Of a stretch of DNA of 64,000 nucleotides, positions 7,882-15,957 are shown piece after piece. Source of the DNA: Kineosporia babensis (lineage in GTDB: Bacteria > Actinomycetota > Actinomycetes > Actinomycetales > Kineosporiaceae); the NCBI RefSeq assembly GCF_021129305.1, contig NZ_JAJOMB010000008.1, positions 124,001 through 188,000 of the forward strand. Direction: 5' to 3'. Made by a program: the position numbers and the translations under genes. The stretch's first letter is position 1, and the number at the start of each line of letters is the position of its first letter. Below the pieces are notes generated by a model that ran no database searches, was not told the DNA's origin, and saw only the letters and a program-made list of their open reading frames with translations.

Positions 7882-9092
7882 GCCAGGACTGCTTCCACCT
7901 CGGGGGCCAGTCGATCTGCCAGGGCGGGCTTCACCTGCCAGGAGGCAACCATTTCGGTGTACTCGGCCACCCGCCGCGCAGTGGGGGCCGTGCCGGTGTG
8001 GACGGCGCGGATCAGGGCGTTGCGGGGGGTGTGCTTGGAGTCGATGAACTCGACCACCTCGACCCGGTAGCCGAGCAGGCGCAGCAGGTCGGCGCGGATG
8101 CTGTCGGTGAGCACGTCGGCGAAACGCTCGCGCAGAATGGCGTGCCTGGTCAGCCCGGCGAACGGAATGCCGTCGGCCGCCTGCAACTGCCGCTGTACGT
8201 CGTTGTGACAGCAGGGGGCAGCCAGCACCCCCTTTGCCCGCCAGCGGACTGCCAAGGCGAGCGAATCGTCCGTTGCTGTGTCGCAGGCGTGCAGGGCAAG
8301 CACGATGTCTACCCCGGTGAATTCCGGATCCACGGCGGCCTCTTCGATCGACGCCGCCTTGAACCGCAGCCCCTCAAGCCCGGCCTCCGCGGCCACCCGG
8401 GCGTTGCGCTCGGCCATCTCGGGCCGGATGTCTACCCCCAGCGTCTGCACGTCCGGGTCGATCTCGGCGGACAGGTACCGATGCGCGGCCATGGTCAGAT
8501 AGGCATTGCCGCACCCCAGGTCGACCACCCGCAGCGGCCGGCCCTCGGGCTTCACCTTGCGGGCGATCGGGGCCAACTGCCGCAGAAACGCATCCACCTG
8601 CCGCCGCTTCGCCCCGTCCGCCCCGAGCACGCGGAACAACGGGTCGGCCGGATCGATCAGGTGGTTCTTGGCCTTGTCGTGGCCGGCGTCCACCGCCTCC
8701 ACGCTCTGCTGCGACGTGTGCACCTGGGCCTCCCCCCGCTTGGTCACCCGCAGCTGCACCACCTGGTCCCGGGTCTCCACGTGCCAGTTGCCGAACGGCT
8801 GGCCCAGCAACGCGTCCACCGCCGCCCCAGCCTCCTGGGGGGCATAGTTCCGGGTGACCGGGATCCGCCCGTCCGTCGCCGTGACCTGCAACTGCCGCCC
8901 GGACCGCAGCTCCACCGGCCGCAGCTCGGCCCGCGCCGGATCCGGATGCTCACTACGCCGATGCCCCGACGCCACCGCCCGCACCAGCCCCTCGGTGTCC
9001 AGGAGCAGCGGGCGCAAGCGGTCAAGGGCAGGGGTGAGCGGTTCCGGCACCTGCCGATTGTCGCAGGGCGCGCTGCGGTTCTTTCCTCGCAC
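7878..9092 (-). CDS. Class I SAM-dependent methyltransferase (Methyltransf_32-like)
   Basis: 404 residues. The C-terminal half is a Rossmann methyltransferase: LRVVDLGCGNAYLTMAAHRYL (motif I, SAM binding), TLGVDIRPEMAERN (motif II), and DIVLALHACDTATDDSLALA. An AAPCCHNDVQRQL stretch follows, typical of the METTL25-like/Methyltransf_32 group. The N-terminal half carries an uncharacterised domain with TRDQVVQLRVTKRGEAQVHTS. The substrate is unknown; RNA or a translation factor is possible by family. The start is uncertain: the ATG at 9092 and a GTG at 9050 are both in frame. It overlaps the next leftward gene by GTGA. Confidence 0.8.
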   Translation of the reverse strand: MRGKNRSAPCDNRQVPEPLTPALDRLRPLLLDTEGLVRAVASGHRRSEHPDPARAELRPVELRSGRQLQVTATDGRIPVTRNYAPQEAGAAVDALLGQPFGNWHVETRDQVVQLRVTKRGEAQVHTSQQSVEAVDAGHDKAKNHLIDPADPLFRVLGADGAKRRQVDAFLRQLAPIARKVKPEGRPLRVVDLGCGNAYLTMAAHRYLSAEIDPDVQTLGVDIRPEMAERNARVAAEAGLEGLRFKAASIEEAAVDPEFTGVDIVLALHACDTATDDSLALAVRWRAKGVLAAPCCHNDVQRQLQAADGIPFAGLTRHAILRERFADVLTDSIRADLLRLLGYRVEVVEFIDSKHTPRNALIRAVHTGTAPTARRVAEYTEMVASWQVKPALADRLAPEVEAVLA

Positions 9093-9440
9093 CGGGCACC
9101 TACATTCTCGCCGCCGCCCTCACCGCGAAGAGCAACGTGCCGGAGGTCAGGGCCGCAATGCAGGTGCTCCTGCTGAAGGGCCAGCGCAAGCTCCACTGGC
9201 GCGACGAACAGGACAAGCGACGGCTGATGATCAGCGAGACCGTGGCCGCTCTCCCGATCGAGGCGCTGGTGGTGGTCCGGCACAGCGACCCCGGTGAATC
9301 GATGGAACGCCGGCGGCGAAAGTGCATGGAGCACCTGTTGCAGGAACTCGACGGCTGCGACGAGTTGATTCTGGAGTCACGAGGCCCAGCCGACGACCGG
9401 CGGGACCGGACCCACCTCGATGCCCTGCGCCGTTCGCATG
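9086..9440 (+). pseudogene. Truncated DUF3800-like hypothetical protein remnant
   Basis: One frame reads GTYILAAALTAKSN, then LLLKGQRKLHWRDEQDKRR, ALVVVRHSDPGESMERRRR, CMEHLLQELDGCDELILESR and RRDRTHLDALR. This matches a common actinomycete protein with a DUF3800/RNase H-like look. The usual N-terminus (a YVDES-type stretch) is missing, and the methyltransferase 5' end overlaps that place. The homology stops near 9440, before the usual C-terminal LLWxxDxVAGA part, and coincides with a GCATGC inverted repeat at 9436-9451. A GTG at 9137 could start a 147-residue product but would lack both ends. I therefore call it a decayed gene. Confidence 0.6.
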
Positions 9441-9621
9441 CCGTGGCATGCAGTGACTCTTCGCGAAGTGGGTTGACCTGCGCAAACGTCGCGAGCTCCA
9501 GGCCCTGTCGTCCGGCAGGAAATCCTGGAGCTCACTTCCAGATCTCACCGCAATGGATCTGGCTCTACCCCGCAGCCTAGCGCACGGCGCAGGCCACAGT
9601 CAGGCTCACTAAGGTGGCCGG
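9441..9621. other. Non-coding stretch with inverted repeats after the remnant
   Basis: No recognisable gene. There is an inverted repeat GCATGC-CGTG-GCATGC (9436-9451) at the break point of the remnant, and a perfect 10-bp stem GAGCTCCAGG (9493-9502) / CCTGGAGCTC (9524-9533) with a 21-nt loop. One forward frame (FAKWVDLRKRRELQAL...) looks codon-like but is short and unrecognised. Confidence 0.5.
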
Positions 9622-10464
9622 GTGTCTGAGAACCAGGCCGGATCACCCTGGTGGTTGCGGGGTCCGGCGCATGCGCGTGATGTCTCCGAGGAGCAGGTGC
9701 ACACCGATCCCGCGGCCCGGCGGCGGCTGAAGCTGGAGATCGGGATCGTGCTCGGGCTCTCGCTCGGGATGTCGGCGATCTACTCCGTGGTCAGCATCAT
9801 CGCCAAGCTCACCCGGGAGGGCGGGCTGTCGGCGCAGACCTCCACGCTGAACGCCTCGCGCAGTGTGCGGCCCTACCTGGATCTGACCTACCAACTGCTG
9901 GACATCTTCTCCACGTTGATCCCGGTGCTCCTGGTGCTGTGGCTGCTGGCCGGAGACACCACGCGCTGGGCGGCCCGGTTGGGCCTCGATCGCACCCAAC
10001 GGTGGCGGGACGTGGCGTACGGGGCCGGGCTGGCGGCGCTGATCGGGCTGCCCGGGCTGGTGCTGTACGTGGTCGGGCGGAACCTGGACATCACCACCAC
10101 GATCGTGGCCTCCGGGCTGGACACGCACTGGTGGACGGTGCCGGTGCTGGTGCTCCAGGCGGTGAAGAACGCGGTGCTCGAAGAGGTCATCGTGGTCGGC
10201 TACCTGATGAACCGGCTGCGCCGGCTGGACTGGCCCTGGGCCCGGGTGATCGCGGCCAGCGCCCTGCTGCGCGGTTCGTACCACCTGTACCAGGGATTCG
10301 GGCCGTTCATCGGCAACGCGATCATGGGCGTGGTGTTCGCCGAGTGGTACCGGCGCGGCGGGCGGGTGTGGGCGCTGATCGTGGCGCACACGATCCTCGA
10401 CATCGTGAGCTTCGTCGGTTATCAGTACCTCGACCACCTGCCCGGCTGGCTGGGGATCTCGTAA
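9622..10464 (+). CDS. CPBP family intramembrane glutamic endopeptidase
   Basis: 280 residues, a polytopic membrane protein. The CPBP (Abi/CAAX protease) motifs are visible: EE in VLEEVIVVGYL, then His in GSYHLYQGFG, then His in VAHTILDIVSF, the three sites that carry the catalytic Glu and His residues. Six to eight hydrophobic segments follow a cytoplasmic N-terminus of about 45 residues. The substrate is unknown; the family processes prenylated or other membrane proteins, and some members give bacteriocin self-immunity. The start is GTG at 9622. It is convergent with the MFS gene and followed by a strong hairpin. Confidence 0.9.
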   Translation: MSENQAGSPWWLRGPAHARDVSEEQVHTDPAARRRLKLEIGIVLGLSLGMSAIYSVVSIIAKLTREGGLSAQTSTLNASRSVRPYLDLTYQLLDIFSTLIPVLLVLWLLAGDTTRWAARLGLDRTQRWRDVAYGAGLAALIGLPGLVLYVVGRNLDITTTIVASGLDTHWWTVPVLVLQAVKNAVLEEVIVVGYLMNRLRRLDWPWARVIAASALLRGSYHLYQGFGPFIGNAIMGVVFAEWYRRGGRVWALIVAHTILDIVSFVGYQYLDHLPGWLGIS

Positions 10465-10466
10465 AC

Positions 10467-10520
10467 ACCAAGGTGCCCACCACGTCTCAAATTAAAGGAC
10501 GTTGTGGGCACCTTGGTTTT
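10467..10520. terminator. Bidirectional terminator between convergent genes, repeat-family copy 1
   Basis: A perfect 14-bp stem (10467-10480 with 10504-10517) is followed by TTTT. The right half contains AAAGGACGTTGTGGGCA, closely related to the arm of the hairpin at 56742-56791, which also sits between convergent genes. Confidence 0.8.
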
Positions 10521-10533
10521 GTCGGTACCGAGC

Positions 10534-11883
10534 TCAGGCGGCTGAGTTCTCGATGGTCTCCTTCACCGCGCTCTGGCGGGTAGCGCTCGTCCGAGCCACC
10601 GCGCTCGCCTCCGGAGTACGGCCGGCCGTGGCGGTGACCGTACCGAGCGGCCTTTCGGCGGCACGCTGCACGGCCTCCCGCACCGCGACCGAGCGGCTCA
10701 TCCAGATCATCCCCACCGCCGCCGCGATCAGGGTGCCCACACCACCGATCAGAATCGTGTAGCGGGCGCCGAACTCCTCCCCGATCCAGCCGATGATCGG
10801 CGAGCCGACCGGGGTTCCGCCCATCAGGATGGCCATGTACAGCGCCATCACCCGGCCCCGCATGGACGGGTCGGTGGCCAGCTGGACGGTGGCGTTGGCC
10901 GCGGTCAGCATGGTCAGCGCGGCCAGGCCGACCGGGATCAGCATCAGCGCGAAGGTTTCGTAGGTGGGCATCACCGCGGACAGGATCGAGGTGATCCCGA
11001 AGGCCGCGGCGGCGCCGAGCACCAGCTTCAGCGTGGGCCGTTCGCGGCGGGCGGCCAGCAGGGCGCCGCCCAGCGAGCCGATCGCCATCACCGAGCCGAG
11101 CAGGCCGAACTCGCCGGCGCCCTTGTCGAAGGTCAGCCGGGCCATCAGGGCGATGGTGATCTGCGAGTTCAGGCCGACCATGGCCACCGCGCCGACCACG
11201 GTCATCACCAGGGCGATCTCCGGGTGGCTGCGGACGTAGGCCAGACCGGCGCGGGCGGAACGGTTGCCCCGGGCCGGGCGCTGCTGGGCGCTGAGCTCGT
11301 CGCGGTTCATCCGGGTCAGCGAGAACACCACGGCGATGAAGCTCAGGCCGTTGATCAGGAACACCGGGCCGGTGCCGATCCAGGCGATGAGCAGGCCGGC
11401 CAGACCCGGGCCGAGCAGCCGCCCGGCGTTGAACGAGGCGGAGTTCAGGCCGACCGCGTTGGGCAGGTACTCCACCGGCACCAGCTCGGAGACGAAGGCC
11501 TGACGGGCCGGGCCGTCCACCGCGGCGACGATGCCCAGGCCGGCGGCCAGGACGTAGACCATCCAGAGCTGGACCAGGCCGGTGACGATCAGCAGACCGA
11601 GGGTCAGGCCGAGCACGGCGGAAAGGATCTGGGTGGTGATCAGGACCTTGCGGCGGTCGAACCGGTCGGTCACCGCACCGGCCCAGGGGGCGAGCAGGAG
11701 TACGGGAGCGAACTGCAGCGCGGTGGTGATCCCCACCGCCACGCCGGAGTTGCTGGTCAGCTGGGTGAGGACCAGCCAGTCCTGGGCTACTCGCTGCATC
11801 CAGGTGCCGGTGTTCGACACGATGGCCCCGGAGGCCCAGAGCCGGTAGTTGCGGATGCTGAGTGCCCTGAACATTGGACTCAC
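10534..11883 (-). CDS. MFS transporter
   Basis: 449 residues with about 12 membrane segments. It begins MFRALSIRNYRLWASGAIVSNTGTWMQRVAQDWLVL, the N-terminus typical of the MFS_3/enterobactin-exporter-like drug efflux group, and has the loop motif AGAVTDRFDRRKVL between TM2 and TM3. It is probably a drug or metabolite exporter. The GTG start overlaps the stop of the MarR gene upstream (GTGA); an ATG nine bases later is equally usable. Co-transcription with the MarR regulator suggests ligand-controlled efflux. The C-terminus (about 50 residues) is Arg/Ala/Ser-rich and probably cytoplasmic. Confidence 0.9.
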   Translation of the reverse strand: MSPMFRALSIRNYRLWASGAIVSNTGTWMQRVAQDWLVLTQLTSNSGVAVGITTALQFAPVLLLAPWAGAVTDRFDRRKVLITTQILSAVLGLTLGLLIVTGLVQLWMVYVLAAGLGIVAAVDGPARQAFVSELVPVEYLPNAVGLNSASFNAGRLLGPGLAGLLIAWIGTGPVFLINGLSFIAVVFSLTRMNRDELSAQQRPARGNRSARAGLAYVRSHPEIALVMTVVGAVAMVGLNSQITIALMARLTFDKGAGEFGLLGSVMAIGSLGGALLAARRERPTLKLVLGAAAAFGITSILSAVMPTYETFALMLIPVGLAALTMLTAANATVQLATDPSMRGRVMALYMAILMGGTPVGSPIIGWIGEEFGARYTILIGGVGTLIAAAVGMIWMSRSVAVREAVQRAAERPLGTVTATAGRTPEASAVARTSATRQSAVKETIENSAA

Positions 11884-12296
11884 GAGTCGGCGATCCTCCT
11901 CAAGATCTGTGCCGCCTGAGCGAGAACGGCTCGCTCGTCCGGGTCCAGTTCGGCCAGCCGGCGAGCCAGCCAGGCGTCACGCTGCCGGCGGGTCGCGATG
12001 ACGGCGGCGGAGCCGGACTCGGTGATCCGGACGATGATCCGTCGGCCGTCGCCCGGGTCGGCGGCGCGGTCGACCAGACCACGCTCCGCCAGGGCGGCCA
12101 GGGTGCGCGTCATCGACGGCGGCTGCACCCGCTCGAAATCGGCCAGTGCGCGCGGGGTCAGCGGACCGGAACGGTCCAGGACGGCGAGCACCGACATCTG
12201 GCTGTCCGTGAGCTCGGAGTCGGACTTCTGCTGCCGGAGCCGGCGGGTCGCCTTCATCAGCGCCACACGCAGCTCGGTCTCCTCGATCACGGGCAC
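11880..12296 (-). CDS. MarR family transcriptional regulator
   Basis: 138 residues with a central winged helix: DSQMSVLAVLDRSGPLTPRALADFERVQPPSMTRTLAALAERGLVDR, then the wing DPGDGRRIIVRITESG. It precedes and overlaps the MFS gene, the standard layout for a repressor of an efflux pump. Its promoter carries a short palindrome in the spacer, so autorepression is likely. The GTG start lies just downstream of the -10 box with no Shine-Dalgarno, so the mRNA is probably leaderless. Confidence 0.9.
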   Translation of the reverse strand: MPVIEETELRVALMKATRRLRQQKSDSELTDSQMSVLAVLDRSGPLTPRALADFERVQPPSMTRTLAALAERGLVDRAADPGDGRRIIVRITESGSAAVIATRRQRDAWLARRLAELDPDERAVLAQAAQILRRIADS

Positions 12297-12330
12297 AGTC
12301 TAAGCCAACTGCTTAGGCAGGCTAACTATT
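12296..12330 (-). promoter_or_regulatory. Promoter and candidate operator of the MarR-MFS operon
   Basis: On the minus strand, TTAGCC, a 17-nt spacer and TAGACT run into the GTG start. The spacer and -10 overlap an inverted repeat CTAAGC-CAACT-GCTTAG (12300-12316), followed by a shorter TTAG-N5-CTAA. Such placement fits a MarR dimer site that blocks RNA polymerase. Confidence 0.55.
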
Positions 12331-12497
12331 CCCCCAGCCCTAGAGGGCCGGGAGGTGCCCCCACGCAAGGCCGCAACCGTCTACCCGGATTCGCCCGTTC
12401 GGGCGAAGGCACGCAAGATCATCGAGCCGAACCGCGGGTAATCCCCGCAGGTCCGACAGGGTAGTTAGGTAACCTCGAAAGAGTGGAGGAGAGGGAA

Positions 12498-12905
12498 GTG
12501 CCCTACCAGGTCACCCAGGGAGGCCCGGGCGAGCGACTGCCGGTGGCCGTCGGCACCGGCGTCTGGGCGTTGCTCTTCGTGCTGGGGCTGATCATCCGAC
12601 CGGAACTGGAGTCCACCGGCCGCGAGTGGTGGGTGTGGACCGCGTTGTCCGGGGTGGTGCTCGGCGGCGTCGGCTACACGTATCTGCTGATCCGGCGGCC
12701 GAAACCGAAGCCGGGCGAGATCATCCCGCCCCGCACGCACACCGGCGACGTGGACGACGTCACTCGCAACAGCGGGGAGCCGACCGGACTGCCCAAGATC
12801 AGACGCAAGGCACCAACCATGGACGCGGGGCGTCAGGTTCCGCGGGCGATTCCGGAACCGCAGTCGGCCGGGGAGAACCGGTCGCAGGCTCAGCCGAAGA
12901 TCTGA
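12498..12905 (+). CDS. Two-TM membrane protein, DUF2530-like
   Basis: 135 residues. Two membrane segments are plain (AVGTGVWALLFVLGLIIRP and WVWTALSGVVLGGVGYTYLLI), followed by a basic IRRPKPKPGEIIPPR and a polar tail. This is the layout of the small actinomycete DUF2530 proteins; the function is unknown. The GTG at 12498 is chosen because GGAGGAG lies 8 nt upstream; an in-frame GTG at 12483 would place that site inside the gene. The last 16 bases overlap the 3' end of the convergent ATPase gene. Confidence 0.7.
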   Translation: MPYQVTQGGPGERLPVAVGTGVWALLFVLGLIIRPELESTGREWWVWTALSGVVLGGVGYTYLLIRRPKPKPGEIIPPRTHTGDVDDVTRNSGEPTGLPKIRRKAPTMDAGRQVPRAIPEPQSAGENRSQAQPKI

Positions 12906-15900
12906 TCGATCAGGGCGTCCGGGCCGAGGTCGGGTTCGGCGATCACCGTGGCCAGCACGTCGCGCAGTTCCCAGCGGCGCGCCGACCAGGCCAGCGCCCG
13001 GGCCAGGCCGTGGACGGTCGCGGCGTGCAGTTCGGTACCGCTCACCCACCAGTCCACCTCGACGCCGTCGACCACCAGCGACTCGTACTCGTACCAGCTC
13101 GCCGGGGCCTCCGGCAGCAGGGCCCGCACTGCCTCGCTGACCGGCTGCTCGGCCCCGCCGTCGCGCTCGATCTCGCCCCCGGCCAGTTCTGAGGCCACGC
13201 TCGCACCCAGCAGCTCGGCCAGGGCCGCCGCCTGCTCGGGGGCCACCGGCACCTGCACGCCAAGATCGTGGCGCTGGAGGTACATCGGGGAATCGACGAT
13301 CACTGCCTCCGACACCGGCACCACCACGGTGCCGTTCAGCGCTTCGGGGGCCAGACCACGCACGTCCTGCGGGCGTTCCAGGTCTTCCACCGCCGGGCTG
13401 CCGGCCAGCTCGGCGATCCGCTCCAGCAACGGCAGCAGCATCGCCGCGGTCAGCTCGACCTCGGGATCGGCCAGCCGGTCGAGGACGTCGTGCAGGCCTT
13501 GGGCATCCAGGTCGTCCACCGAGGCGACGACGCCGACTGCGCGGGCCGCCACCGGGTCCAGCCCGGCCAGCCATTCCGGTGCGGGGGTGAGCAGGGCCTG
13601 CAGCGCGGGATCGGCGTCCGGCGCGGCCAGCACCTCACCGTCGGACAGCTCCGCGCGCAGCCACCAGGCGGTGTACGAGGAGATGTCGAAGCCCCGGCCA
13701 CCCGAGACCACGCGAACCGGCCGGATCAGGGCCGGGCGCAGCAGCGGGTCCACGGCGATCGCCGCGACCACGTCGGGCAGGGCCTCGGAGCGCACCAGGT
13801 CCAGGTCCCGCACCGCGACCAGCTCGGAAATCATTCCGCCGGGCAGCATCTCGGGATTGCCGGCCTGCACCCAGGCGGCATAGTCCTCCCAGCCGTCGAG
13901 CTCGGCCGCGGGTGTGCCCTCTTCCTCGTCCAGGCCGAGCAGGTCGGGCTCGAGCGAGACCTCGGACGCCAGGAAGGCACCCGGACCGCTCAGCACTCCG
14001 ACGGCCTTCAGCGTGCTCTCACCCCAGCGCTCGGCCCACCACTCGGGCAGGATGCCCACGTCTTCGGGGTCGAACCACTCCGCCGCCGGGCTGCCCTCGA
14101 TGGCCAGGGCCGAGGCCTCAGTGGGCTCACCGTCTTCGTCGCTCAGCTCGAGCTCGCCCAGCCAGGGCAACTGCCCGGGCTCCAGCTCGCCCGCCGCCAC
14201 GGCCACCGCGACCAGGGCCAGCACGGCGTCGCGCAGCTCGTCGGGGGAACGCTCCAGCTCTCCGAAACCGCCGGGCTCGTCGCCGATCTCGCGGATCGCG
14301 GTGCGGACCACCGGCAGCTCCACCAGCGCCCGCGGACCGGCCACGGTGACACCCAGGCGCTCCAGCAGCGGGTGTACGGCCTCGGGGTGCACCACCTTGG
14401 CGCCCAGAACCGCGAGCGCCTCCGGCACCGAGATCGGCGCTCCGGCATCGACATCGGTCTCGGGCGAGGCCAGGAGCAGCCCCCGGGCACCGCGGGCCAC
14501 CGAACCGTCGGCCAGCGGTACGGGCAGGAAAGCCAGTGCTTCGCGGATGGTTTCGTCGATGGTCAGGCCGGCCAGGGCGACGTAGGCACCGCGCCAGCGC
14601 GCCGGGTCGGGCAGCGCGGGCAGGGCCTCGACCGCGTCGGACAGCCACATCCGGCGCACACCAAGAGTTTCCAGCACCGGCCAGGACGGGCGCGGGGCGT
14701 GCACCAGGCCGACCAGCCATGCGGCGAAGACGTTCACCACGGCACGATCGGCACCCACCGGTCCGGCCAGGGCCAGGGCTTCGGTGGGGCGCAACAGTTT
14801 TTGGGAGTCTTCGGCCGCGCGCAGCAGGGGCTTTTCCGGCAGCAGGGCCAGCACGGCCTCGCGCAGGGCGCCATCGACCGGACCGGAGGGGAGGCCGGTG
14901 ACGATGAGCGGCCAGGCCTCGCCGCCTTCGGCCACGACCTCGGTGAGCAGCTCGGCGTAGGCCTCGGCGGCGTGCTGCACCAGCAGATCGGTGACCGGGC
15001 CGAGCACCACGTGCCGCCGGGTCACGTCCATCGGCACGGTGGCAATGAGAACCGCCGGCCAGGGCAGAGACTCGTCGCTGGGCGTGGGCGCGTTCAGCAC
15101 CGCCGGCTGCGGCAGCTCGCCCTCGCCCGAAGGCAGCGCCCAGGTCAGCGACCAGCTGGTGTTGGCCTGTTCCTCGACCGGGCGGTCGGCCAGCAGCGGC
15201 GCCGGGATCTCGCCCTCGCGCCGCAGGATGTGCCAGCGCCGGTCGACTTCGTCCAGCACGCGCGGGTTTTCGCCCGGCAGCTCGATGACGATCTGGTCCA
15301 GGCCGGGCAGGGCCAGAAGCAGTACGTCGCTGACCTCGGCCAGTTGCTGCCGGACCCGGGCCGCGGCGTCCGGGCCGGTGAGCGGGAGCAGAACCGCGGT
15401 GTCGTAGCCCTCCGGCGGCTCACCTTCGGCCTCGAACGGCAGACGCAGCACCGGCACCTTGCCGTCGCGGCGCTGCAGTTCGTCGGCCAGACCTTCGACG
15501 CCGGTCTCGCGGATCAGCTCATGTGTGTCACCGGCCGAGAAGCGCACTCCCCCGGTACGACTGAGCACCGCGGGCTCGTCGGTCACGGCCAGCACCGCGG
15601 CGAAACCCACGCCGAATCGGCCGACCGTGCCGCCCTCCCGCTTGGCCGAGGCGCGCAGGGTGCACAGGGCCTGTACCCCGTCGGCGTCCAGCGGGGCCCC
15701 GGTGTTGGCCGCAACCAGCACCGGAGCGCCTTCGACCGGTTCGGTCAGCCGCAGCAGCAAGCGCCCGGAGACGCCGGCCCGAGCCGCGGCATCGGCCGCG
15801 TTCTGCGCCAGCTCCACCACCAGGCGGTCGCGGTAGCCGCCGAGGACGAGTTCTTCCTCGGCGTTGGCGTCCTCGCGGAAGCGGGTCGGGGAGTCCGACC

Positions 15901-15955
15901 ACGCCGCCAGTACCCGGCGCCGGATCTCTCCAGCGCCGAACCGGTCCTCAGTCAC
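12890..15955 (-). CDS. Large GHKL ATPase, sacsin/Hsp90-like
   Basis: 1021 residues. The N-terminal 200 residues hold a GHKL ATPase: ELAQNAADAA (N box), VLVAANTGAPLDADGVQALCTLRASAKR (G1 region), and GTVGRFGVGFAAVLAV (G2 glycine-rich lid). This arrangement is that of sacsin-type and Hsp90-like proteins. The remaining 800 residues are acidic and Leu/Ala/Pro-rich with no motif I recognise. Actinomycetes often carry one such gene next to DUF3027, as here, where only a few bases separate them. A chaperone-like role is inferred from the fold only. Confidence 0.8.
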   Translation of the reverse strand: MTEDRFGAGEIRRRVLAAWSDSPTRFREDANAEEELVLGGYRDRLVVELAQNAADAAARAGVSGRLLLRLTEPVEGAPVLVAANTGAPLDADGVQALCTLRASAKREGGTVGRFGVGFAAVLAVTDEPAVLSRTGGVRFSAGDTHELIRETGVEGLADELQRRDGKVPVLRLPFEAEGEPPEGYDTAVLLPLTGPDAAARVRQQLAEVSDVLLLALPGLDQIVIELPGENPRVLDEVDRRWHILRREGEIPAPLLADRPVEEQANTSWSLTWALPSGEGELPQPAVLNAPTPSDESLPWPAVLIATVPMDVTRRHVVLGPVTDLLVQHAAEAYAELLTEVVAEGGEAWPLIVTGLPSGPVDGALREAVLALLPEKPLLRAAEDSQKLLRPTEALALAGPVGADRAVVNVFAAWLVGLVHAPRPSWPVLETLGVRRMWLSDAVEALPALPDPARWRGAYVALAGLTIDETIREALAFLPVPLADGSVARGARGLLLASPETDVDAGAPISVPEALAVLGAKVVHPEAVHPLLERLGVTVAGPRALVELPVVRTAIREIGDEPGGFGELERSPDELRDAVLALVAVAVAAGELEPGQLPWLGELELSDEDGEPTEASALAIEGSPAAEWFDPEDVGILPEWWAERWGESTLKAVGVLSGPGAFLASEVSLEPDLLGLDEEEGTPAAELDGWEDYAAWVQAGNPEMLPGGMISELVAVRDLDLVRSEALPDVVAAIAVDPLLRPALIRPVRVVSGGRGFDISSYTAWWLRAELSDGEVLAAPDADPALQALLTPAPEWLAGLDPVAARAVGVVASVDDLDAQGLHDVLDRLADPEVELTAAMLLPLLERIAELAGSPAVEDLERPQDVRGLAPEALNGTVVVPVSEAVIVDSPMYLQRHDLGVQVPVAPEQAAALAELLGASVASELAGGEIERDGGAEQPVSEAVRALLPEAPASWYEYESLVVDGVEVDWWVSGTELHAATVHGLARALAWSARRWELRDVLATVIAEPDLGPDALIDQIFG

Positions 15956-15957
15956 AG

